Source: CAVQZC01 sp963718315 (GTDB lineage: Bacteria; Actinomycetota; Thermoleophilia; Gaiellales; JAICJC01). From it: 64,000 nt of DNA. The notes under the pieces were generated by a model. It had not been told where the DNA came from, did no database searches, and saw nothing but the letters and a program-made list of their open reading frames with translations. Made by a program: the position numbers and the translations under genes. Shown in pieces: positions 1-8,036 of this stretch. Positions within the stretch are counted from its first letter, which is position 1; every line of letters starts with the position of its first letter. The stretch lies in NCBI GenBank assembly GCA_963718315.1, contig CAVQZC010000013.1:496001-560000 (forward strand). The letters are read 5' to 3'.

Positions 1-143
1 GTATTGAACATCTGCTGCGTCAGCTGCTGCAGCATCACGTTCTCGAACGACAGGGCGTCGGAGTACAGCGCCTCGCCCTTCTTGCCCGCGGCGCGGACGT
101 CGGGCGGCATGACGGCGGGATTGATCGGGGGAATGGTGCTCAC
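1..143 (-). CDS. FlgJ-like rod-binding protein, N-terminus only (cut by window edge)
   Basis: Only about 47 N-terminal residues are visible; the gene continues beyond the left edge. After a Pro-rich start comes a segment with the pattern FENVMLQQLTQQM, which resembles the opening helix of the FlgJ rod-binding domain (F-E-x-x-x-L-x-Q-L-x-x-x-M). FlgJ-type proteins cap or nucleate the periplasmic flagellar rod. The GTG start at 143 overlaps the TGA stop of the upstream flgG (GTGA), so translational coupling in a flagellar operon is likely. Assignment rests on this short segment plus context. Confidence 0.6.
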   Translation of the reverse strand, partial: MSTIPPINPAVMPPDVRAAGKKGEALYSDALSFENVMLQQLTQQMFN

Positions 144-862
144 TGCCGGATCTGGTTCGCGATCTGCATCATCTGGTCCTGAGTGCTGATCATCTGGGAG
201 TCGAGTGAGTACGAGCGCTGCGCGTCCATCACGTTCGTCATCGCCGACGCCAGGTCGACGTTCGACGACTCCAGGTAGCCCTGGTCGAGCGTGGTGTCCT
301 TGCCGACCGGCTGCGGCGCGCCGCTGGCGGCGGTCGGCAGGTAGAGGCTGTCGCCGATCGAGAGCAGTCCGCCGTCACCGGGGACGTCGACGACCTGGAT
401 CTTGCCGATCGTCGTACCCTTGGCCTTGACCGTGCCGTTCGCGGAGATCGAGATGTCGCTCGGGCTGTCGCCCTTGGGAACGGTGATCGGCGGCACCAGG
501 CGCTGGCCGGTCTGGGTGGTGATCGAGCCCTCGGCGTCGATCTGGAAGTCGCCCGACCGGGTCAGCGCCACCTTGCCGTCGGTCGTGCGCACCTGGAAGA
601 ACCCGGGGCCGGCGATCGCAACCGAGAGCGGGTCGCCGGTCTGGTTGAACGCACCCGGCGAGAAGTCACGTCCGGCATCCACCACGGCGGAGCCGGCGCC
701 GATGCGGACGCCGCCCTCCTGGTTGTAGATCAGGTCGCGGAAACCAACCCGCTCCTGCTTGTAGCCCGTGGTGCTGACGTTGGAGATGTCGTTCGCCAGC
801 ATGTCCATCCTGGACTGCTGGGCAAACAGGCCGGCGGCGGCCGAATAGAGACCGTCCATCAT
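140..862 (-). CDS. flgG: Flagellar basal-body rod protein FlgG
   Basis: A 240-aa FlgG/FlgF-family protein, a structural subunit of the distal flagellar rod outside the membrane. The N-terminal flagellar-rod motif LANDISNVSTTGYK lies at residues 22-35. The middle holds the FlgE/F/G-like beta domain (GPGFFQV and TRSGDFQID patterns). The C-terminus has the coiled DUF1078-type helix ending in DQMMQIANQIRQ, as in FlgG. Length is slightly under the usual 260 aa. The double Met start at 862/859 matches the common MM start of FlgG, and a GGAAGGA Shine-Dalgarno lies about 10 nt upstream. It sits between the flgF-like gene and the flgJ-like gene, with a GTGA overlap to the latter. Confidence 0.9.
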   Translation of the reverse strand: MMDGLYSAAAGLFAQQSRMDMLANDISNVSTTGYKQERVGFRDLIYNQEGGVRIGAGSAVVDAGRDFSPGAFNQTGDPLSVAIAGPGFFQVRTTDGKVALTRSGDFQIDAEGSITTQTGQRLVPPITVPKGDSPSDISISANGTVKAKGTTIGKIQVVDVPGDGGLLSIGDSLYLPTAASGAPQPVGKDTTLDQGYLESSNVDLASAMTNVMDAQRSYSLDSQMISTQDQMMQIANQIRQ

Positions 863-1019
863 CGCGTCTGCGTTCCTTCCCTGGTCTTGGGAAGAAGGGG
901 TGCGAGCAACGACTTCTGCGTTCCCCGCCGGCCTCTGCAGATCGCAGTCCAGCCTGGCGCCCCTTCTCGTTCGTTATTGGCCGGGTTATCGTCCGGCCGT
1001 GTTGGGTCTTTAGTCAGGG

Positions 1020-1754
1020 TCACGACCCAGTCGCCGAGCCGACCGAGGTCACGGCCTTGCTCAAGGTCTCGTCGATGCCCTGCAACACGCGCTGACTGGA
1101 CTCGTACGCCCGCAGCGACACGATCATGTCCACCATCGCCTGCGCCGGCTGGACGCCGGATCCTTCCAGGTAGCCCTGATCGACGGTCGTGCCCGAGGGC
1201 TTGGCGCCCGGCGTGCCAGACCACAGGGTGTCGCCCTGCTTGGTGGCGTTGGTGAGCGAGACGACCGACAGCTGGCCAACCGTCTTGCCGTTGGAGGTGA
1301 CAACACCCTCCTGAGACACGCTCAGGTTCTTGCCGTCGCCGACCACGATCGGCTTGCCGTCGGTACCTAGCACGGGATTGCCGGTGTCCGTGATCAGACG
1401 GCCACCGCCGTCCACCTCGAACTGCCCGTCGCGCGTGTACGCGGTGCCGGACGGAGTCTGGACGGAGAAGAACCCCGCGCCGTCGAGCGCGAAGTCCAGG
1501 GAGTTGCCGGTCTGCTGGAGCGGCCCCTGGGTCAGGTCCGTGACTTCCTGGGAGATGTGGACTCCCAGGCTCATCGGGCCGACCACCTGGCCGGTGGCGG
1601 TGTTCGACAGGAGCACCTCGCCGAAGCTGGACTGGACCGACGTGTCGGACTTGTATCCAGGGGTCGAGGAGTTGGCCAGCTCGTTGGCGATCTGGTCCTG
1701 GCGTACCTGCTCGGCGAGCATCCCGGAGGCCGCGATATACAAACCGCGTTCCAT
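1020..1754 (-). CDS. flgF: Flagellar basal-body rod protein, FlgF/FlgG family
   Basis: A 244-aa paralogue of the downstream flgG. It has the N-terminal rod signature IANELANSSTPGYK (residues 22-35), the central DGAGFFSVQ and TRDGQFEVDGGG patterns, and a C-terminal helix AQAMVDMIVSLRAYE that packs with other rod subunits. The start is taken at the ATG at 1754 because the protein then begins MERGLYIAASGM, the standard FlgF/FlgG opening. The open frame extends 34 codons further upstream without homology. It is probably co-transcribed with flgG, 157 bp downstream. FlgF versus a second FlgG is not decided by the sequence alone; position upstream of flgG favours FlgF (FlhO in Bacillus nomenclature). 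Confidence 0.85.
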   Translation of the reverse strand: MERGLYIAASGMLAEQVRQDQIANELANSSTPGYKSDTSVQSSFGEVLLSNTATGQVVGPMSLGVHISQEVTDLTQGPLQQTGNSLDFALDGAGFFSVQTPSGTAYTRDGQFEVDGGGRLITDTGNPVLGTDGKPIVVGDGKNLSVSQEGVVTSNGKTVGQLSVVSLTNATKQGDTLWSGTPGAKPSGTTVDQGYLEGSGVQPAQAMVDMIVSLRAYESSQRVLQGIDETLSKAVTSVGSATGS

Positions 1755-1840
1755 TGGATAACCACTTCCGATCGGTCGATAACGGGAACGACAGCGCAAA
1801 ACTGTCGCCCCCGTAGTCGTCAGCGGGGGCCGCGAGTTGA

Positions 1841-2548
1841 GTGGTACACACCGCACTGCACATCCGCGCGATCGGGGCCCGCGGGGGGGCAGGCGGCCGC
1901 GCGCTTCAGATCAAGCCGGGATCACAGCTGGTCGCCCGGGTGGTCACCTCGCCCAACTCCAGTGGTCGCGGCGTGATCTCGCTGGCGGGTCAGCAGGTGC
2001 AGGCGCAGCTGCCGCCCGGCGTCGAGCCCGGAGCGCGTTTGCGGCTGACGGTGACCAAGGTGCAGGGCCACAAGGTGACGGCCAAGGTCGAGCGGGCTCC
2101 GGCGCGGCAACGCAGCGGATCGGTGGCCCGGGCCGCCGGCCGGATGGCCCTCAGCCGCAACGGCAGCCTCACCCGCGCGGCGCTCGCGCTGGCCGGGGAC
2201 GAGCCGCTGTGGCTGCCGGACGGGTCAGCCGCCAGGGTCACCGTCGACCCCGACGCCGACGGCGCCAATTCGACGAGCGAGGAGGTTGCCGGCGAGGCAG
2301 CCTTCGTGTTGCACAGCCCGACGCTGGGGGCGATCGAGGTGCGGCTGCGGATGTCACAGGGCGCGATCACAGCGGGCGTCGTGACCCCGCCGGGGGCCGC
2401 CACCGACGTCGCCAACGCAGCCACCAGCGAGCTGGTCGAGGCATTGGCGAGCGCGACCGGCCGGCCCGCCAGCGCCGCCGTCCTCGCCCGGCCTGACAGC
2501 GTCCCCCCGCCGCCGCCGCCGACCGGGAGGATCGATCTTCGTGCCTAG
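1841..2548 (+). CDS. FliK-like flagellar hook-length control protein
   Basis: A 235-aa protein diverging from the rod genes. Residues about 22-85 resemble the N-terminal beta domain seen in FliK-like proteins (PGSQLVARV ... QVQAQLPPGVEPGARLRLTV). Residues about 150-210 match the FliK C-terminal domain: a L-x-x-x-x-L-G-x-I-E-V-R-L-R-M pattern followed by a helix of small residues. FliK measures hook length and switches export specificity through the FlhB C-terminal domain. It is short for FliK (often 350-600 aa) and ends in a run of prolines. The GTG start at 1841 is the first in frame. The stop overlaps the start of the FlhB-tail gene by 8 nt, so the two are coupled, matching the FliK-FlhB partnership. 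Family call by pattern only. Confidence 0.6.
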   Translation: MVHTALHIRAIGARGGAGGRALQIKPGSQLVARVVTSPNSSGRGVISLAGQQVQAQLPPGVEPGARLRLTVTKVQGHKVTAKVERAPARQRSGSVARAAGRMALSRNGSLTRAALALAGDEPLWLPDGSAARVTVDPDADGANSTSEEVAGEAAFVLHSPTLGAIEVRLRMSQGAITAGVVTPPGAATDVANAATSELVEALASATGRPASAAVLARPDSVPPPPPPTGRIDLRA

Positions 2549-2825
2549 TGGTCGCAAGAGGGCGACCGCGCTCCGTTACGGGAACGGCGATACCCCCAAG
2601 GTGATCGCGACCGGCAACGACCTGGTAGCCGAGAAGATCATCGAAGCGGCCCGCGAGGCCGGCATCCCGCTCCGCGAGGACCCGGCGCTGGTCGAGGCGC
2701 TGGCCACGCTCGAGCTCGAGCAGGAGATCCCGCCGGAGCTGTACAAGGCCGTCGCCGAGGCGCTGGCGTGGGCGTACTCGCTGTCGAAGAGGCTGCCGGG
2801 ATCGCGGAGCGCAGCGGCCGCCTAG
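2541..2825 (+). CDS. FlhB C-terminal-domain-like protein
   Basis: A 94-aa protein resembling the cytoplasmic C-terminal domain of the flagellar export switch protein FlhB. It starts with A-x-x-Y-x-x-G-D-x-x-P-K-V-I-A-T-G, continues IIEAAREAGIPLREDPALVEAL and ends with a helix of the FlhB type. Stand-alone FlhB-tail proteins (FhlB/YlqH type) can stand in for the cleaved C-terminal domain of FlhB. The NPTH autocleavage site is absent, as expected for this family. The GTG at 2541 has a GGGAGG Shine-Dalgarno 10 nt upstream, placed inside the end of the fliK-like gene with an 8-nt overlap. Confidence 0.75.
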   Translation: MPSGRKRATALRYGNGDTPKVIATGNDLVAEKIIEAAREAGIPLREDPALVEALATLELEQEIPPELYKAVAEALAWAYSLSKRLPGSRSAAAA

Positions 2826-2877
2826 TGGGAACCGTGCGGATAGGGTTCTGCTCGATCTATCCGGAGAGGACCCCCGC

Positions 2878-4333
2878 ATGAGCTCAGCCCCAACCGAAGA
2901 GACGCTCGTCACCCTGATCCCCGGCGACGGCATCGGCCCCGAGGTGGTCGATTCGACCCGCAGGATCATCGAGGCGTCCGGCGCCCCCATCCGCTGGGAA
3001 GAGCGGCTCGCAGGCGCCGAGGTGTTCAAGCAGGGCCTGCCCAGCGGGCGTCCCGCCGGAGACGATCGACTCCATCAAGCGCACCCGGGTCGTGCTCAAG
3101 GGCCCGCTGGAGACGCCGGTCGGGTTCGGCGAGAAGAGCGCCAACGTGACCCTGCGCAAGCTGTTCGAGACCTACGCCAACATCCGCCCCGCGCGCGAGC
3201 TGCCGGGCGTGGAGACGCCCTACAGCGGCCGCGGCATCGACCTGGTGATCGTCCGCGAGAACGTCGAGGATCTCTACGCCGGCATCGAGCACATGCAGAC
3301 GCCGGGCGTGGCCCAGTGCCTGAAGCTGATCTCGCGCAAGGGCTCCGAGAAGATCGTCCGGCTGGCGTTCGAGTTCGCCCGGTCGGAGGGCCGCAAGAGC
3401 GTCGCCTGCGCGACCAAGGCGAACATCATGAAGTTCACCGAGGGGCTGTTCAAGACGCACGTTCGAGGAGATCGCGCCCGAGTACCCCGACATCGAGTCG
3501 TGGCACGTGATCGTCGACAACTGCGCCCACCAGCTGGTGAAGCGGCCCGAGCAGTTCGACGTGATCGTGACGACGAACATGAACGGCGACATCCTCAGCG
3601 ACCTCAGCTCGGCGCTGGTCGGCGGTCTCGGGTTCGCGCCGTCGGCCAACCTGGGCAGCGACGTCGCCATCTTCGAGCCGGTGCACGGCTCGGCGCCCAA
3701 GTACGCCGGCAAGAACACGATCAACCCGACCGCCGAGATCGGCACCGCGGTGATGATGCTTCGCCACCTCGGCCATGTTCGAGCAGGCCGCCGCGATCGA
3801 GAACGCGCTGCTCTGGCACGCTCGAGCAGGGCACCGCCACCCGCGACATCAAGGGTGACGACGGCGGTGCCGCGTCGACCACGGAGTTCACCGACGCGAT
3901 CATCGCCAACCTCGGCTCGCGGGCGTCATCGTGGACGGAGCGGGCGTATCGTCCCTCAACATGCCGCAGGTGACCGCCGATCCCGTGGTCGTCCGCCCGG
4001 TGACACGGCGTGTTGTCGGCGCTGACGTCTTCGTGGAGTGGGGCGGTGACGCGATGTCGCTGGGCGAGCTGGTGACCGAGCTCGTCGCCGACACTCCGTT
4101 CGAGCTGCGGATTGTCGACAACCGGGGGACGGTGGTCTATCCCGCCGACCGGCACGCTCACGGACTGCGTGGACGCCTGGCGGTGCCGGCTGCTGGCGCG
4201 GGACGGCGACATGAGCGACGGCGACCTGTTGACCCTGCTGGGTAACTTCGGCGGCATCCCGTTCACGCACATCGAGAAGCTGCACGAGTTCGACGGCGAG
4301 CCTGCGTTCAGCAAAGCTCAGGGCGAAGACTGA
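2878..4333 (+). pseudogene. icd: Isocitrate dehydrogenase, Thermus-type with C-terminal extension (frameshifted)
   Basis: Oxidative decarboxylation of isocitrate to 2-oxoglutarate in the TCA cycle. Conserved stretches in three frames assemble to about 484 aa: IPGDGIGPEV at the start, SANVTLRKLFETYANIRP (isocitrate binding), RENVEDLYAGIEH, TNMNGDILSDL (metal) and VHGSAPKYAGKN; the Lys-Tyr pair there suggests NADP. The reading then continues into a C-terminal domain (VFVEWGGD ... NRGTVVYP ... DAWRCRLL ... EFDGEPAFSKAQGED), which as I recall is typical of Thermus and Rickettsia enzymes. Frame changes fit one-base insertions near 3047, 3461, 3774, 3817 and 4144 and a one-base loss near 3955. Sense is kept everywhere else, so sequencing error is more likely than decay. 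The ATG has GGAGAGG upstream. Confidence 0.85.
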
Positions 4334-4343
4334 TCGGAGCGGC

Positions 4344-5786
4344 GTGGCTGTTGCGACCGCCGAGCGCAGCCTTCCCCGCCGCCGCACGCTGACGCTGGTC
4401 GCGACCATCCTGGGGTCGGGGATGACGTTCGTCGACGGCACCGTGGTCAACATCGCGCTGCCCACCCTCGGCCGCGACCTGCACGCCGGCCTGGCCTCGC
4501 TGCAGTGGGTCGTGCTCGGCTACTCGCTGGCCGTGGCGGCGCTCTACCTCCCCGCGGGAGCGATCGGCGACCGCTTCGGCCGTCGCCGGATGTTCTCGAT
4601 CGGCGTCGCCGGGTTTGCGGTGGCGTCGGTAGCCGCCGGATTGTCGCCCGACCTCCCCGCCCTGCTTGCCTCGCGAGTCGCGCAGGGCGTGGCCGGCGCA
4701 CTGTTGACGACCAACAGCCTCGCACTGCTGCGGGCGACGTTCGGCACCGACAGCGGCCGGGCGGTTGGCCTGTGGACGGCGTGGACCGGGATCGCTGCGA
4801 TGATCGGCCCGGCGATCGGCGGCGCCCTGGTCGAGTACGCATCCTGGCGCTGGGTCTTCTTCATCAACATTCCGGCGGCGGCGGTGGCGCTGACAGCCGC
4901 CAGGGCCGGCCGGTGCCATGAGGAGGACACCCGGGCCGGACGGCCGGTCGATGCTGCAGGGGCGCTGCTGACAGGGCTGACGCTGATCGCGCTCACCTAC
5001 GGCCTGGTCGAGGCCGGCCGCCAGGGCAGCTCCGGGACGATCGTGGCGCTGGCGCTCGGTGCAGCCGTGGTGCTGGCCGTCTGCCTGGTGCTGGTCGAAC
5101 GGCGGCGGCCGTATCCGCTGGTCCCGGGCGAGCTGCTGCGCGAGCGTGTGTTCGTCGTCGCAAACCTGGAGACCTTCCTGGTCTATGCCGGTCTCGGCGG
5201 CGCCACCTTCGTGCTGGCCCTGTACCTCCAGTCGGGCGCTGTCGGCTTCACGCCGTTCGCCGCGTCGCTCGTCTTCATCCCGATCAGCGTGATCATGTTC
5301 TTCCTGGCCGGTTACTTTGGCCGCCGGGCCGACCAGGACGGGCCCCGCCTCTACCTGACGGCCGGGCCGATACTGATGGCAGCCGGGATGCTGCTGTGGA
5401 TGATCATCGACCGGCACAGCGTCGTCCAGGTGCTTCCGGGCGTGATCGTGTTCTCGCTCGGACTTGCCGTGACCGTCGCCCCGATCACCAGCACGGCGCT
5501 GAAGGCGGCGCCTGACGCCCTCGCCGGAATTGCCGCAGGCTTCAACACGACCGTCTCACGGGTCGGCGGCCTGATCGCCATCCCGCTGGCCGGTGCCGCC
5601 GCCTCCGCGGTGTTCGCCAACCAGGTGGCCAACCCGGGCAGCAACCCGTTCAAGCAACACCTGGCGGCGGTCGCCCACAGCGCGTCGACCAACGCCTTCC
5701 GGGCGGCGATGATCCTGATGGCTGCGCTCTGCCTGGCCGGCGCCGCCACGGCGTTCGTCGGCCTCCGCGGCGGCGTCAGAGATTAG
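4344..5786 (+). CDS. MFS multidrug efflux transporter, DHA2 (EmrB/QacA) type
   Basis: A 480-aa inner-membrane proton antiporter with the 14-helix DHA2 layout. Helix 1 carries GMTFVDGTVVNIALPTL, the usual EmrB motif (D1-x-T-V-V-N-x-A-L-P). Motif A between helices 2 and 3 is GAIGDRFGRRRM. Motif C in helix 5 is WTGIAAMIGPAIGGAL. The GTG start at 4344 lies 10 nt after the isocitrate dehydrogenase stop with a GGAGC box. Substrate cannot be read from sequence. Its stop codon overlaps by 4 nt the stop of the convergent dioxygenase-like gene. Confidence 0.9.
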   Translation: MAVATAERSLPRRRTLTLVATILGSGMTFVDGTVVNIALPTLGRDLHAGLASLQWVVLGYSLAVAALYLPAGAIGDRFGRRRMFSIGVAGFAVASVAAGLSPDLPALLASRVAQGVAGALLTTNSLALLRATFGTDSGRAVGLWTAWTGIAAMIGPAIGGALVEYASWRWVFFINIPAAAVALTAARAGRCHEEDTRAGRPVDAAGALLTGLTLIALTYGLVEAGRQGSSGTIVALALGAAVVLAVCLVLVERRRPYPLVPGELLRERVFVVANLETFLVYAGLGGATFVLALYLQSGAVGFTPFAASLVFIPISVIMFFLAGYFGRRADQDGPRLYLTAGPILMAAGMLLWMIIDRHSVVQVLPGVIVFSLGLAVTVAPITSTALKAAPDALAGIAAGFNTTVSRVGGLIAIPLAGAAASAVFANQVANPGSNPFKQHLAAVAHSASTNAFRAAMILMAALCLAGAATAFVGLRGGVRD

Positions 5787-6580
5787 TCCTGCCGCTCCCA
5801 GACCACCGGGAACCGCGGGTCGTCCATCGGCGCCCCGGCGGGCAGCGTCTCGGCCAGCCCCGGGAACTCCGGCGAGGTCGTCCAGCGGCGCGGCGCGTGC
5901 GTCACGTCGTCGCCGATGAAGCGGATCGAGAACGCTCTCCGGCGGCGGTCGGCACCCCCGGCGGCATGCAGCGTCAGCATGTGGAAGAACACCGCATCGC
6001 CGGGCTCGAGCTCCCAGCCGACGACCGGGAAGGCATCCCGATCGGCCTCGATGTCGGGCAGGTCGGCCAGGCTGCCCTCGGGGAACCACTTCGCCTGGTT
6101 GTCCATGAACGTGCGCGGCATCAGCCACGGGCCGAGGTGCGATCCGGCGACGAACTCCAGCGTCGCGTCGCGGCTGACCGGGTCGACCGGCATCCACACG
6201 CTGCAGGTCTGCCCGCCCTCGATGTTGTAGTAGGGCTGATCCTGGTGCCACGGGGTCGGCTGGCGGGTGCCCGGCTCCTTGACCAGCAGGTGGTCGTGGT
6301 AGAGCCGCACCCGCTCGGCGCCCATCAGCTCGCCGGCCACCTCGCCGGCGCCCGAGGTGCGGATGAACTGCTCGTACTCGGGGATCTCCTGCCAGTTGCA
6401 GAAGTCCTCGAAGAAGCGGCCGTCACCCTCCGGGCTGGCAACCTTGGCCCGCGGGCTGGGCGAGGAGAGATTGCGCTCGATCCCGCGCTCGACCAGCGCC
6501 ACCTGCTGGGGGTCGAAGACGCCGCGCAGCACGATCGCGCCGTCGCGCCGGAATGCCTCGATCGATTCGCCGCTGACCAC
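5783..6580 (-). CDS. Phytanoyl-CoA dioxygenase (PhyH) family protein
   Basis: A 265-aa Fe(II)/2-oxoglutarate dioxygenase-like enzyme. The iron triad is visible as WHQDQP (His and Asp at about 112 and 114) and a distal His in LTLHAAGG (about 204). An Arg for 2-oxoglutarate follows in RRAFSIRFIGDD (about 218). Length fits bacterial PhyH proteins, which hydroxylate diverse small molecules; the substrate here is unknown. It is divergent from the adjacent acyl-CoA ligase (32 bp between starts), so the two may act on related acyl substrates, but this is only context. Start at the first in-frame ATG. Confidence 0.85.
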   Translation of the reverse strand: MVSGESIEAFRRDGAIVLRGVFDPQQVALVERGIERNLSSPSPRAKVASPEGDGRFFEDFCNWQEIPEYEQFIRTSGAGEVAGELMGAERVRLYHDHLLVKEPGTRQPTPWHQDQPYYNIEGGQTCSVWMPVDPVSRDATLEFVAGSHLGPWLMPRTFMDNQAKWFPEGSLADLPDIEADRDAFPVVGWELEPGDAVFFHMLTLHAAGGADRRRRAFSIRFIGDDVTHAPRRWTTSPEFPGLAETLPAGAPMDDPRFPVVWERQD

Positions 6581-6611
6581 GGCCCCACTCTACTCACCGT
6601 AGGGTTTCGGG

Positions 6612-7997
6612 ATGCGCTCCCTGGTGGTCAACGACGAAGGCCGTGCGACGCTGGTCGGCGACGCGGAGCTGGATGCTGTCACCACGGGCGTCGCCGCGGG
6701 GCTCGCCCGGCGAGGCGTCCGCCCCGGTGACGTGGTGGCGGTGCAGCTCCCCAAGGGCGTGCTCTGGCTGGCCGTCCTGCGAGCGCTGTGGCAGCTGGGC
6801 GCCGTCTCGCTGCCGTGCCCCGAGCTGCTCTCGCAGACGGAGGTGGCCGACCGGGTCGAGCGTTCCGGCGCGGTGCTCGCCCTGCTTGCAGAGGACGACG
6901 TCCCCCGGGCCGACGGAACCCTGCCGCGCCACCAGAGAGGCCCGGACGATCCAGCGTTCCTGCTGTTCACGTCCGGCACCGAGGGCGGCCCGAAGGGCGC
7001 TCTGCATCGGAGGTCATACGTGGAGGCGAACCGCCTCCAGTCCGAGCGGTGGATGGGCGTGCGGGCGGGCGACCGCGTCTGGTGCACGGCCGCGACCGGC
7101 TGGTCGAAATCGCTTCGCAACGTCTGGATGGCGGCCGAGCTGTGCGGCGCCGAGGCGGTGCTGCACCGCGGCCGCTTCGATCCCGACCACCGGCTCGCGC
7201 TGATCGCCGAGCTGCGCCCGGACGTGCTCTGCATGTCACCGACCGAGTACCGGCGCTGTGCCTCGGCCGCGAGCTTCGGCGACCGGCCCCTGGCCGTCCG
7301 GGAGGCGGTGGCCGCAGGTGAGGCGCTGGACGCGCCGACCGTCGAGCGGTGGCGGGAGGCGTACGGGATCGTGGTTCGCGACGGATACGGGCAGACCGAG
7401 ACCGGCGCCGTCACCGGCGTGCTGGCCGGCGCTGAAGCCGGCGCCGGTGCAATGGGCCGCCCGCTGCCCGGCGTCGACGTGCGCGTCGAGGACGGCGAGC
7501 TGTGCGTGGTGTCGTCCACGCTGCCAACGTTCTTTGCCGGCTACTGGAACGATCCCGGCGCGACCACGGCAGCGCTGCGTGACGGCCTGTGGCACACCGG
7601 CGACCTGGTGCGGCGCGAGGCGGACGGCTCGCTGCACTACGAGGGGCGCCGTGACGACGTCATCTCGTCGTCGGGCTACCGGATCGGGCCGGGCGAGGTG
7701 GAAGCCGCGCTGCGGAGCCATCCGGCGGTGGTCGAGGCGGCCGCGGTCGGACTGCCCGATCCGGAGCGCGGCCAGATCGTGCACGCCGACGTCGTGCTCG
7801 CCGACGGCGTCACCGGCTCCGACGAGCTGGCAGACGCCCTCCGCGATCACGTGCGCGGTGTGACGGCGGCCTACAAGTACCCGCGGTCGATCCGGTTCGT
7901 CGCGGCCCTGCCCCACACGCCGACCGGCAAGCTGCAGCGCTCGCAGGTCAGGCGATCGCTGGCTGCAGCGGGCGGCTCCCCCGCACCGTCAGGCTGA
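6612..7997 (+). CDS. AMP-dependent acyl-CoA synthetase/ligase
   Basis: A 461-aa ANL-superfamily enzyme that activates a carboxylic acid to acyl-AMP and transfers it to CoA. Motifs: P-loop-like LLFTSGTEGGPKG (about 117-129), YGQTETG (about 256), TGDL (about 332), the hinge region EGRRDDVISSSGYRIGPGEVE, and the catalytic Lys in PTGKLQ near the C-terminus. It is shorter than most family members (500-560 aa) at the N-terminus. A -10-like TAGGGT lies 6 nt before the ATG and no Shine-Dalgarno is evident, suggesting a leaderless mRNA. Acetyl- versus medium-chain acyl specificity is not determined. Confidence 0.88.
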   Translation: MRSLVVNDEGRATLVGDAELDAVTTGVAAGLARRGVRPGDVVAVQLPKGVLWLAVLRALWQLGAVSLPCPELLSQTEVADRVERSGAVLALLAEDDVPRADGTLPRHQRGPDDPAFLLFTSGTEGGPKGALHRRSYVEANRLQSERWMGVRAGDRVWCTAATGWSKSLRNVWMAAELCGAEAVLHRGRFDPDHRLALIAELRPDVLCMSPTEYRRCASAASFGDRPLAVREAVAAGEALDAPTVERWREAYGIVVRDGYGQTETGAVTGVLAGAEAGAGAMGRPLPGVDVRVEDGELCVVSSTLPTFFAGYWNDPGATTAALRDGLWHTGDLVRREADGSLHYEGRRDDVISSSGYRIGPGEVEAALRSHPAVVEAAAVGLPDPERGQIVHADVVLADGVTGSDELADALRDHVRGVTAAYKYPRSIRFVAALPHTPTGKLQRSQVRRSLAAAGGSPAPSG

Positions 7998-8036
7998 CCG
8001 CCGCAAGCTACCGCGGCGACCCGGCATGATGCACGC

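Noticed and set aside
3040..4150. Programmed ribosomal frameshifting in isocitrate dehydrogenase
   Set aside because: Six separate frame changes without slippery sequences or a fixed direction cannot be programmed; sequencing error is simpler.
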